Source of the DNA: a virus
DNA length: 30,319 nucleotides
Direction: 5' to 3' (one strand)
IMG/VR virus record: IMGVR_UViG_3300020371_000040
Coordinates: 1 to 30,319 of that record
This document shows positions 1 through 7,081 of the stretch, piece after piece (within the stretch, counting starts at the first letter, position 1; every line of letters begins with the position of its first letter). The notes beneath the pieces are model-generated. The model was given only the letters and a program-made list of their open reading frames with translations, had not been told where the DNA came from and did not search any database. The position numbers were made by a program, and so were the translations under genes.

Positions 1-935
1 GAACGACCATCGTTTAGGTCAGAACCAATCTGCTGTGAAACATAGATACGACCACCAACGTCATTTGTTGCTAGGTTGAGAACGTATTCTGTAGTAGCAA
101 TCTTGTCAGATCTATCGCCAAGTAGGGGTGTAATAGCTCTCGGGAATTCACCAGCAGGTCCAGTTTCACCAAATTTATATGCATTCTGGTCTACTACACG
201 GAAACCGATGTGCTTAAATTGAACTTCTCCGTTTAATTCAATACCATCAGTATGCTCTGGAGCTTCAGAACCTGTTTGTCCTGTATTTAACGCTTGATAT
301 ACATTAGCACCAAAATATCTATAAGAATCTTTTTGGAGAATAACACCAGAAGACCATATAGTACCAGTGTTATTGGCATACGTTTTTAAAGATGGTCCCC
401 TGAACGCCATGTTTGGCGTAACAAAGTTGTCAATATCCAGGTTTAGAATTCTTGCCGTATCAGAAATGATAGACGTGGATGTTCTAATAGCACCATTAAT
501 GTCAAGTTCATAGTCAACAGTATCAAGAACAGCAGTAGCTGTAGCACCTGCGCCGCCACCTTCGGTAATACTTACGGCAGGAGCAGTTGTATATCCACTA
601 CCTTGCTCATTAACAGCAATAGTTACAACTTTTCCATTGAAAATAAAAGCAGACGCTAGAGCTTGAATTCCTCCTGGTTCATTTGGAGCTCCAATCGTTA
701 CAGTTGGGTTAACAGTATATCCAGAACCACCAGTATCAACAACAATATTATTGACTCTATTGCCAGTTCTATTAATACCTACACGAGGTAATGCAGTCTG
801 AGAATCTAATTGAGCGCGAAGAATTTCTTTCTCACCAGACCCAGTACCAGTTCTGATAGTTACCTCACTATCACCGATAAGTTTAGGTTGTACGCCCCTA
901 ATTTTTTCTTTATCGGAATTAATGTGAAAACTCAT
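1..935 (-). CDS. Virion structural protein, probable fibre or beta-helix adhesin (N-terminal 311 codons; continues past the left edge)
   Basis: The reading frame opens at an ATG at 933-935 and stays open to base 1, giving 311 codons without a stop. Residues 61-138 hold two copies of a GSGY-x3-P-x-V-x-I repeat ending in a Gly/Ala-rich stretch. Residues 193-245 look like a small carbohydrate-binding-type module (Tyr-Phe-Gly-Ala, VYQAL, a PEHTDG turn), related to one in the 1797-residue protein. An ATTEYV motif near residue 280 is typical of phage fibre shafts, and the visible end (RIYVS, then GSDLNDGR) resembles the entry into right-handed beta-helix (pectate-lyase-like) domains of marine phage structural proteins. 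A late-promoter-like box lies 35 bases upstream. The ribosome site is weak (GCGGGAA). An adhesin role is inference; most of the protein is probably outside the window. Confidence 0.75.
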   Translation of the reverse strand, partial: MSFHINSDKEKIRGVQPKLIGDSEVTIRTGTGSGEKEILRAQLDSQTALPRVGINRTGNRVNNIVVDTGGSGYTVNPTVTIGAPNEPGGIQALASAFIFNGKVVTIAVNEQGSGYTTAPAVSITEGGGAGATATAVLDTVDYELDINGAIRTSTSIISDTARILNLDIDNFVTPNMAFRGPSLKTYANNTGTIWSSGVILQKDSYRYFGANVYQALNTGQTGSEAPEHTDGIELNGEVQFKHIGFRVVDQNAYKFGETGPAGEFPRAITPLLGDRSDKIATTEYVLNLATNDVGGRIYVSQQIGSDLNDGR

Positions 936-969
936 GGTGTTCCCGCGCTCTTGACTTTTTCCTATAGTA

Positions 970-977
970 TATTTAGC
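970..977 (-). promoter_or_regulatory. T4-type late promoter box (GCTAAATA) ahead of the left-end fibre gene
   Basis: The minus strand reads GCTAAATA, matching 6 of 8 bases of the T4 late consensus TATAAATA. It lies in the only gap between the 166-residue gene and the left-end gene and would start transcription about 29 bases before the ATG at 935. The spacing resembles that of the boxes before gp8 and the DUF4815 gene. It starts just after (2 bases beyond) the TGA stop of the preceding gene. Confidence 0.5.
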
Positions 978-978
978 A

Positions 979-1479
979 TCAAGCCCAATCTATACTCACC
1001 ACTTCTGTTTTAGCAATCCACTTAATTGTTGACGTTGTTCCTGCTCTTGTAGTAGAATAACTGAATCTGTTTAATGCTCCAACTGGTTGAATAAACCAAG
1101 TTTCTCCCGTTGGAATATCATCTTTAATTACTGTTTGGAAAGTAGACTGAACTGTAGTATTTCCAACAGAATTACAGAAGAGCGAGGTTTCAAATTTTGT
1201 TGCATAGACAGTTCCCGTCGCATTAACTGCAATAATATGAGCGGTAACAAAATTAATAGTATTACTGGGAATAGGAATTTGTGTTCCTAGACCGTCTAAA
1301 TCTAGTGTTGATGTATTAAGACCTCTTAAAATATAATTGGTAGTTCTACTATCAGTATAATTACTATTCTTTAACTCAATAGTATTGAGATCTTTTGCAT
1401 TTCGTAGTTCATCTACAACAGTAGTTTTATCAATAGAAAACCCACCAGTAGAATCAAACTTTTCGATTGTAGTTGCCAT
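979..1479 (-). CDS. Small virion protein of unknown function, beta-sandwich-like
   Basis: A 166-residue protein I do not recognise by name. After a short N-terminal part (residues 1-50), alternating hydrophobic and polar residues from about 70 to 160 suggest a beta-sandwich: a THxI/AHII-x-A-x-N strand, a charged turn, then strands ending in IKWIAKTEVV. The last ~100 residues of the neighbouring 1797-residue protein have a similar order (TTVIAHN, then FIEFGI, then VNIVIVSNV), so the two could be related C-terminal fibre or connector domains. There is one cysteine and no signal peptide or membrane segment. Its ATG lies 3 bases after the TAA of the upstream gene, indicating translational coupling and a joint product set. 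A peripheral baseplate or fibre role is inference from position. Confidence 0.8.
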   Translation of the reverse strand: MATTIEKFDSTGGFSIDKTTVVDELRNAKDLNTIELKNSNYTDSRTTNYILRGLNTSTLDLDGLGTQIPIPSNTINFVTAHIIAVNATGTVYATKFETSLFCNSVGNTTVQSTFQTVIKDDIPTGETWFIQPVGALNRFSYSTTRAGTTSTIKWIAKTEVVSIDWA

Positions 1480-1482
1480 TTC

Positions 1483-4400
1483 TTATTTCTTAGTAACGTT
1501 TGACACAATTACAATATTTACAGTATCTGCTGCATTGATATCAGCACCCAATTGAATATTTAGTCTAGCAACGCCAGTTCCAGTCACTTCAAACGTAGGA
1601 ACGATTAACTGAATACCAGTTCTGATATTTCCATATGTTGTATGGAATATATCAGTTCCATCATCTAAAATACCAAACTCGATAAATTCTTTATCACCAG
1701 TTACAGTATTATGAGCGATAACAGTTGTCTTACATCCTACGTTAGAAGCAACTGGATATAATTCCGAATTACCATTATTTGTGGTTCCTTTTACAAGAGA
1801 GATTTTTTCAGATAAAACCCTCACATCAGCAAGTTCAAATTCTTTCAAATCTCCGTCAAAGATTTTGACTAGATCTAAATTACCTGTTCCAAATCCAACG
1901 TTGAGGAATACGTCTCCTTGGTCATCTAGTCTTAGTACGGGGTCTGTAGTTAGACCAGCAGATAGTCCGAGATCAAAATACTGCTTAGTCGTGTGTAAGA
2001 ATGTTCTGTCCGCAGCAGTATTATCAAATGTAGAAGTTCCTTGATCAAACGTTAGTAGAGATGCAGTAATTTCTAATTCATCACTAGTTACCGATCTAAT
2101 AGTATCAATACCATAGAAGTCTAGCGCATTTGTTGTTACTTCTAAAGTCTTTACATTGTCGTTGTAGAAGAATAATGTGTTTTCATTTGCACCTGGGGAA
2201 GATTCTGGAATAATATAAGTATTTTGGTCAACGTCTTTAACTCCACCAAGAGATCCCCAGTTAGTTCCATCATATCCTTCAAACTGAGAAGTAGTTTGAC
2301 TAAACCTGACAGAACCTTGAATTGGAACTCCTCTATCAGCATCTGCACCTGCTGGTAGTACCAGTGAAGTTGGTGCATCACATACAATTTTTTTGCCAGA
2401 GTTTGGACGAATTGTTAAATCACTGATGTCTGTAGAAATAACATTATTAGCAAAGCGTAGATCATTATTAACAGAAAGTGAAAGGTCTGACTGTGGACCA
2501 ACACGAATTTCACTAACATCTTCGAATGTGATTGCATCAACTGCTAGTTGAGACCAAGTAAGTTCTGCTGTACCATTTGTTACAGTACCATTAGTGTGTA
2601 CTGGTTCATTGCCACTAGAAGCAGTAATACCACCAGGAGCTCCTGCAGCACCACTGGTTGTTACTTCATATAGATTGTTTTTGTATTTGATATACTGCCC
2701 GATTAAAACGGGAGTGTTTGCATTCCATTCTGTAAATGCTGGCGCTGTTGTGTTAAGAGATCTAATTTTCTTAACATCCATAAACTCCAAATAAGTTGGA
2801 GTAACTTTAATAGTATTTACAGAATCATTGTAGAACCACAACGTATTATCGTTAGAACCAATAGTTTCTTCTGCCGTAATATACGTATTTCCATCTAGAT
2901 CTCGTACACCACCCAAAGAAGACCAAGAAGCAGTAGATGCGCTATAACCTTCATATTGATTAGTCTGTGTATTGAATCTAATAGATCCATTGGTTGCAGA
3001 ACTTGGACGTTGAGTTGTAGTACCAGATGGAATTGTAAGTGCTGCGAAACCACTAACTTGTGTTAATCTGCCCGTTGGAGCAGTTAACACCAGATCGGAA
3101 GATGCATCAGTTGAAATTACATTGTCTGTAATAAACAATTTGTTGTTGACATTTAATCTGTTTAATGTCTGAACTTCTCCAGATGTAAGAACATCTCCTG
3201 TAGTATGATCTACAGAGAACAAACCGACAGTCAAGTCATTTGTTAGGGATACGTTGTTTGCTCTAAGAGTGAGAGTATTACTAGTGATAATTTCTGGTGT
3301 AGTAACACTCTGAGAAGTTGTAACGTCTGTAACATTAATACTTGTTCCAGTAAGTTGGTCAATTTCTCCTGTAGTTGCAATAATCTTAGTTACTGTTTGA
3401 GTTCCAGTTAATACATCACTGGTAATAACATCAGATTCTTGAATAGCAGTGACTCTTAATTGGAATCCAGATCCAAATACTTTGGGGTTGTTTGGATCAA
3501 TACTAATTACTGCTTCGTTGCCATCTGTACCACCAGCATTTGGGAATAATCCATTATCAAAATAGTATAATGATGGTGTGGTAGAATTAACTTTTAAATC
3601 AAGGAATCCTTGCCCTGCTGTTACGCCATCTGTATATAAAGAACCAGCAAATGTTAATACAATAGCACCAGATGTAGTTGGAACTTGAGATAAAGTAATT
3701 TGTGTAGAACTATCAACACTCTCTACTTTTGTATCAGATTCTAGTTCACCATCTCCACTATCTTTTGTTATAATCATTCCAGCAGTAATTCCTGCTGTGC
3801 TTGCAACTGTAATTGTTGTGGAAGTATTGTCTAAAGTTGTTGATACTGCTTCTACACGAGAAGGTGAGTTAAAACCATCAGGAAATGTACTGAGATTAAA
3901 CTGTGTACCAGATAAAGAGTTATCTGATAGATCAAATCTATATGTAGATCCTACGTATAAAGTTAAGTTTGGAGTTAGTTGAGGACCGTTGCCATCTGGA
4001 TCAATATAAAATCTAACACTAGTTGAAGAAGCAGTATCAACTGTATAGATTGGAGTTGTCGTTCCGTCTTTTACAATTGACTGTGTGCTAGTAAAAGGAT
4101 TACCTTGGTCGGTTTCTACTAGAATTGATGTAATATTTCCGCCAGACTCAGTTACGGTAATTACTTCGCCAGGAGTGCTGCTAGTTGCACCAGTGGTAGA
4201 TAATTCAATATCATGAGTTGGTGAGGTGCCACCAGTCAAAGTACCAGATACAGTTAGAGTTTCACCACTCTGATATCCTGTACCACCCTGATTTACCAAA
4301 ACTTGTGTTACCTGTCCTAGACTATTTCTAGTTACATCTACAGTACATCCACTGCCAGTACCACCTGTTGTTGCTACATCAGTGTAGGTTGCTGCTTCAT

Positions 4401-6876
4401 CTGATGTAAAGGTTAAATTGGGTGTTGATGTTTGTAGTGCAGGAGCACTCATAGTAATTTGTGTCGCACTGTCAACACTTAAAACAGTTGGATCAACAGG
4501 AATATTACCACTAGCATCTTCTGTGATAACATCTCCAACACTAATACCAGTTGTGGATGTCAATGTTACAACTGCACTTCCACTAGTCAGTGTAGCTGCT
4601 ACAGGACCAGTGACAGTTGGTGTTCTGTCTGGAGCATTGATCGTAGTTACTCCAGTAACCACTCCATCGACTTCTTTGATGCTGTCACCAGCAGTGACCC
4701 AACCAGAAGCAATTGTTTCAACAAAAGTTACATTTTGTACATATTTTGCTGTTACGGGGATAGACTCTGGTTGTGTTAAGTCTGATGCAGCAACTGATAG
4801 TAAATCATCAATGGCATAACCGTTGCCAGTATTATTAAGTGTAATAGTATCAACAGTTCCTAGACTATTGATAGTGTATTCAAAATCATCTGCTGGATTT
4901 CCATATGGTGGAAGAACGCTAAGTACAATAGGACCAGCAGCAGTTGGTTGTGTTGATAGTGTAATAGTTGTAGCATCATCAACGTTAGCAACTGTTGTTC
5001 CAGCAGCAAGTACACCTGTACCAGAAACTTTCTCGACGATATCGTCGATATTCATTCCAGATGTATCTGGAACAGTAACCTGGAATAAGTTTTGAGTTGT
5101 AAATACAACGTTTGCTGTACCACTAACTAGAGGTGCAATATCCAAAGTAACTTGTGTTGCACTATCGATGCTTTGGATAGTTGATACTGGATCAAGAGAT
5201 CCTGTGTCACCTGCACTAGTAGCAGCATACATGCCGACTTGAAGTGCAGAAGTGTCTGAAATAGTAAAGGATGTGCTTCCAGTAGAAAGTGTTGTAGCGT
5301 AAGGACCAGACTGTCCTGGAGCATACGTAGAGATATTATTAACACCTTGACCTAAAGTTAGAACATCTCCTACTTGATACCCTGTTCCTTTTTGTGCTGG
5401 AGCAAAATTCTTAATTAATCCTGGTTGTGTTGTGATAGTATACTGGAATCCAGAACCAGTACCTCCACCACCTACATCAGAATCATTTACGCCTAATGTA
5501 TCACCAGTTTGATATCCCGACCCACTATCTGTAATAGTAACCGTTGTTACGACACCAGTGTATACAATTCCAGATATAGTATATTCAAATCCAGATCCAG
5601 CGTTACCAACGTCTAAATTTGAAATTTGTAATACATCACCTGCTTTATATCCATTACCATCTGCAACAAATGTGATATTTGTTACTGCTTGTCCGCTGAC
5701 ATCAATGTCGGCAAATGCGCCAACACCATGACTTCCTGCAGTTCCAGTATTAACTGTAATATTTCCACCCGCAGGTGCCATGTTTGGGTGATTGGCACAG
5801 TCATATCTAATAACATTAGTGCCAGTTGTAGCTCCAGGTTTGATAACTAAATCCTGAAATGCACCAGCAGTTCCTGTTTGACCTTTTACAAAAAATTCAT
5901 ATTCACTAGTAGAAGGTCCAGAACCATCTGCCATCTGGAACGTCATTCTATGATTAGCACCAGCATTCGCACCATTAGAAGGATCTAAACTGGTATCTGA
6001 CATATCAAAACGATATGTGTTACCCTCAACCATTGTTAGCGTTGGTTGTGTAGCACCATCAATTGCATAAATGTAATTTGGTTCACCAGGATTGCCTGCA
6101 TTTGGATTAGCAATCGCAGTAACTACAAACGTTTGTGTTGGTTCGTTAAATAACTGAACGAATGCGTAACTACCATTAACATACCCAGTACCGCCCTGTG
6201 TGATAGAACCACCAAGTGTTGCTCCACCCTGGATGTCAAAAGTTGCTTCAGCTCCAGAACCGTTACCACCAGTCAGGGGAACATTAGTATAATTTCCTGG
6301 TACATACGCAGTACCACCATCATCAATAGTACCATCAATTGGGTCTACTTCAAAGTTTGCTGTAGCACCATTTCCATTACCACCAAGTAAAGGAACTGAT
6401 GTGAAATTGCCAGGATTGTATCTACTGCCTGTATTAGTAACAGATCCATCCCAAGCAGTAACTTCAATATCAAGAGTACCAAATTGTCCGCTACCGCCTA
6501 AGATAGAAATACCTGTATAGCTTCCTGGATCATAATTTGATCCTACTGACAAGGTAGTTAATCCGCTTTGAAGAAGTCTTCTCTGCTGGACGATAATATC
6601 TTGGAAAGAAGTAATACTAGAAAGACCAATATCGGTAATCTTTTTACCACCAGAAGCAAATCCAAAAGTGGAAATTTGCGGTCTGTAGATACCTAAATTA
6701 TCTTCATTTACAAATGCTAGAGATGGAGCACTGAGTGTTCCATCTCCTAGTTTTAAGTTACCAGTTGACAGATCACTACCACCAGAAGTGACGCTGAATA
6801 ACGTGCTACTGATCTCATTGATTTTTACCCTTTGCTGCTCAAAGGTATCTGTTCTAGCGACATTAATTGCTGGCAT
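1483..6876 (-). CDS. Large modular baseplate/fibre protein, gp9/gp10-like position, with cupredoxin-like domain
   Basis: A 1797-residue multi-domain virion protein. The first ~50 residues (VKINEIS, then LKLGDGT) recall the KIN-containing N-termini of T4 gp9 and gp10, which trimerise on the wedge; the gene also sits where 9/10 follow 8 in T4. Residues 112-242 are four tandem ~38-residue Gly/Tyr repeats. Residues 247-376 form a cupredoxin-like domain with His309, Cys360, His363 and Met366. Residues 400-880 carry GxGY-x2-GD-x-L motifs mixed with three ~65-residue beta modules; residues 941-1127 are a second, ligand-less cupredoxin-like unit split by a fourth beta module. Residues 1243-1373 and 1470-1596 are a direct duplication (RF-x5-Q[YF]EGY, W-x-SLGGV) around a carbohydrate-binding-like spacer. 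The last ~100 residues resemble a fibre-connector beta-sandwich, distantly like the T4 gp9 C-terminus. Start: ATG after GAGAG, overlapping the upstream gene by 14 bases. A host-contact or fibre-attachment role is inference. Confidence 0.88.
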   Translation of the reverse strand: MPAINVARTDTFEQQRVKINEISSTLFSVTSGGSDLSTGNLKLGDGTLSAPSLAFVNEDNLGIYRPQISTFGFASGGKKITDIGLSSITSFQDIIVQQRRLLQSGLTTLSVGSNYDPGSYTGISILGGSGQFGTLDIEVTAWDGSVTNTGSRYNPGNFTSVPLLGGNGNGATANFEVDPIDGTIDDGGTAYVPGNYTNVPLTGGNGSGAEATFDIQGGATLGGSITQGGTGYVNGSYAFVQLFNEPTQTFVVTAIANPNAGNPGEPNYIYAIDGATQPTLTMVEGNTYRFDMSDTSLDPSNGANAGANHRMTFQMADGSGPSTSEYEFFVKGQTGTAGAFQDLVIKPGATTGTNVIRYDCANHPNMAPAGGNITVNTGTAGSHGVGAFADIDVSGQAVTNITFVADGNGYKAGDVLQISNLDVGNAGSGFEYTISGIVYTGVVTTVTITDSGSGYQTGDTLGVNDSDVGGGGTGSGFQYTITTQPGLIKNFAPAQKGTGYQVGDVLTLGQGVNNISTYAPGQSGPYATTLSTGSTSFTISDTSALQVGMYAATSAGDTGSLDPVSTIQSIDSATQVTLDIAPLVSGTANVVFTTQNLFQVTVPDTSGMNIDDIVEKVSGTGVLAAGTTVANVDDATTITLSTQPTAAGPIVLSVLPPYGNPADDFEYTINSLGTVDTITLNNTGNGYAIDDLLSVAASDLTQPESIPVTAKYVQNVTFVETIASGWVTAGDSIKEVDGVVTGVTTINAPDRTPTVTGPVAATLTSGSAVVTLTSTTGISVGDVITEDASGNIPVDPTVLSVDSATQITMSAPALQTSTPNLTFTSDEAATYTDVATTGGTGSGCTVDVTRNSLGQVTQVLVNQGGTGYQSGETLTVSGTLTGGTSPTHDIELSTTGATSSTPGEVITVTESGGNITSILVETDQGNPFTSTQSIVKDGTTTPIYTVDTASSTSVRFYIDPDGNGPQLTPNLTLYVGSTYRFDLSDNSLSGTQFNLSTFPDGFNSPSRVEAVSTTLDNTSTTITVASTAGITAGMIITKDSGDGELESDTKVESVDSSTQITLSQVPTTSGAIVLTFAGSLYTDGVTAGQGFLDLKVNSTTPSLYYFDNGLFPNAGGTDGNEAVISIDPNNPKVFGSGFQLRVTAIQESDVITSDVLTGTQTVTKIIATTGEIDQLTGTSINVTDVTTSQSVTTPEIITSNTLTLRANNVSLTNDLTVGLFSVDHTTGDVLTSGEVQTLNRLNVNNKLFITDNVISTDASSDLVLTAPTGRLTQVSGFAALTIPSGTTTQRPSSATNGSIRFNTQTNQYEGYSASTASWSSLGGVRDLDGNTYITAEETIGSNDNTLWFYNDSVNTIKVTPTYLEFMDVKKIRSLNTTAPAFTEWNANTPVLIGQYIKYKNNLYEVTTSGAAGAPGGITASSGNEPVHTNGTVTNGTAELTWSQLAVDAITFEDVSEIRVGPQSDLSLSVNNDLRFANNVISTDISDLTIRPNSGKKIVCDAPTSLVLPAGADADRGVPIQGSVRFSQTTSQFEGYDGTNWGSLGGVKDVDQNTYIIPESSPGANENTLFFYNDNVKTLEVTTNALDFYGIDTIRSVTSDELEITASLLTFDQGTSTFDNTAADRTFLHTTKQYFDLGLSAGLTTDPVLRLDDQGDVFLNVGFGTGNLDLVKIFDGDLKEFELADVRVLSEKISLVKGTTNNGNSELYPVASNVGCKTTVIAHNTVTGDKEFIEFGILDDGTDIFHTTYGNIRTGIQLIVPTFEVTGTGVARLNIQLGADINAADTVNIVIVSNVTKK
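2089..3150 (-). repeat. Duplicated fibre domain with carbohydrate-binding-like spacer (inside the 1797-residue protein)
   Basis: Copy one spans 2758-3150 (residues 1243-1373) and copy two 2089-2469 (residues 1470-1596). Both run DNVISTD or NNVISTD, then LxIPSG/LVLPAG, then GS[IV]RF, Q[YF]EGY, W-x-SLGGV[RK]D-x-D, NTYI, FYND-x-V, and end in IRS. The spacer (residues 1374-1441) has W-x-A-x-T, Y-x3-GQYIKY, LYEVT and a P-x-HT-x-G turn, resembling CBM5/12-like folds. A similar spacer type appears in the left-end protein. Confidence 0.7.
3496..4056 (-). other. Degenerate cupredoxin-like domain interrupted by a beta module
   Basis: Residues 941-1127 of the 1797-residue protein. It begins like the copper-ligand copy at 5749-6138 (a hydrophobic strand, then YRFDLSDNSL) and ends with LYYFDNGLFPNAGG where the other copy has the Cys-His-Met loop. 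The Cys and His ligands are absent. Between the two halves, residues 1010-1077 (3646-3849) are a separate module (TTITV, ST-x-GI, SVDSSTQITLS) that occurs three more times in the same protein, so it looks inserted. Confidence 0.55.
3646..5298 (-). repeat. Four dispersed ~65-residue beta modules (TSxxGI ... SATQITLS)
   Basis: Copies lie at 5095-5298, 4912-5088, 4402-4602 and 3646-3849 (residues 527-594, 597-655, 759-825, 1010-1077). Each starts with a Thr/Ser-rich strand, then [DS]TSG[IM] or STTGI followed by G[DM], a variable turn, V-x-SVDSATQITLS or a variant, and a final hydrophobic strand. The pattern fits a small all-beta fold used as a spacer or adhesive unit. A looser relative may lie in the gp7-like protein around residues 2172-2225. 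Confidence 0.6.
5749..6138 (-). other. Cupredoxin-like domain with complete His-Cys-His-Met ligand set
   Basis: Residues 247-376 of the 1797-residue protein. The order is a first strand (IYAIDG), then LTMVEGNTYRFDMSD, a His in ANHRMTF (His309), a central variable part, and a final loop YDCANHPNM (Cys360, His363, Met366) leading to GGNITV. His, then C-x2-H-x2-M, is the ligand order of type-1 copper proteins such as plastocyanin, where the loop is C-x2-H-x4-M. The ligand positions are seen directly; the fold and copper binding are inferred. Confidence 0.6.
6151..6543 (-). repeat. Four tandem ~38-residue Gly/Tyr repeats
   Basis: Residues 112-242 of the 1797-residue protein: units starting at Y-DPGSYTGI, Y-NPGNFTSV, Y-VPGNYTNV and GTGYVNGSYAFV, the first three followed by a Gly-rich turn (GG-x-G) and an acidic strand. 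A single related unit occurs in the gp7-like protein at 24215-24415; over 24 aligned residues it shares 15 with the third unit here. Diverged at the DNA level, so the duplication is old. Confidence 0.7.
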
Positions 6877-7081
6877 TTTTGATTAACTCTCGCAGTAAGG
6901 CTTTTATTTCAGATAGTTCATCCTTCAAGTTATTTATGTCGTCTACAACTGTCTCGATGCGGGACATCTTACGTCTCGCTTCAACATGTTTGAGAAATTC
7001 TCCACGATTTGCATTGATGATAGCACCAGTCTTAGGATCACGAACAAGTGAGTCGTGATCCTGTACTTTGATATAATCCAT
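6863..7081 (-). CDS. Small conserved T4-like phage protein, coiled-coil C-terminus
   Basis: A 72-residue acidic/basic protein. The N-terminal half (HDSLVRDPKTGAI, then INANRGEF) is a pattern I associate with small proteins conserved across cyanomyovirus structural regions; function unknown. The C-terminal half (residues ~38-70) has heptad-like hydrophobics (I-x2-V-x2-I-x2-L-x3-L) and should form a helix or coiled coil. The ATG shares one base with the TAA of the DUF4815 gene (TAATG), and its own stop lies 14 bases inside the next gene, so all three are translationally coupled. A chaperone or joining piece between the two giant proteins is possible but only a guess. Confidence 0.85.
   Translation of the reverse strand: MDYIKVQDHDSLVRDPKTGAIINANRGEFLKHVEARRKMSRIETVVDDINNLKDELSEIKALLRELIKNASN
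6931..6938 (-). promoter_or_regulatory. Possible internal late promoter box (CATAAATA)
   Basis: The minus strand reads CATAAATA, 7 of 8 to the T4 late consensus, inside the 72-residue gene and about 55 bases upstream of the start of the 1797-residue gene. The spacing suits independent late expression of that gene. In AT-rich DNA such an octamer can arise by chance. Confidence 0.35.

Noticed and set aside
1557-1564. ACTAAATA octamer on the minus strand upstream of the 166-residue gene
   Set aside because: Same octamer as the box before the DUF4815 gene, but it lies inside the end of the 1797-residue gene, 78 bases from the start it would serve, and the two genes are only 3 bases apart; chance occurrence in AT-rich DNA is likely.
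4418-4819. Plus-strand open frame of 133 codons
   Set aside because: It lies entirely antisense to the 1797-residue gene, has no plausible ribosome site or domain, and its Thr/Val/Ser-rich composition is a reflection of the repetitive coding strand.
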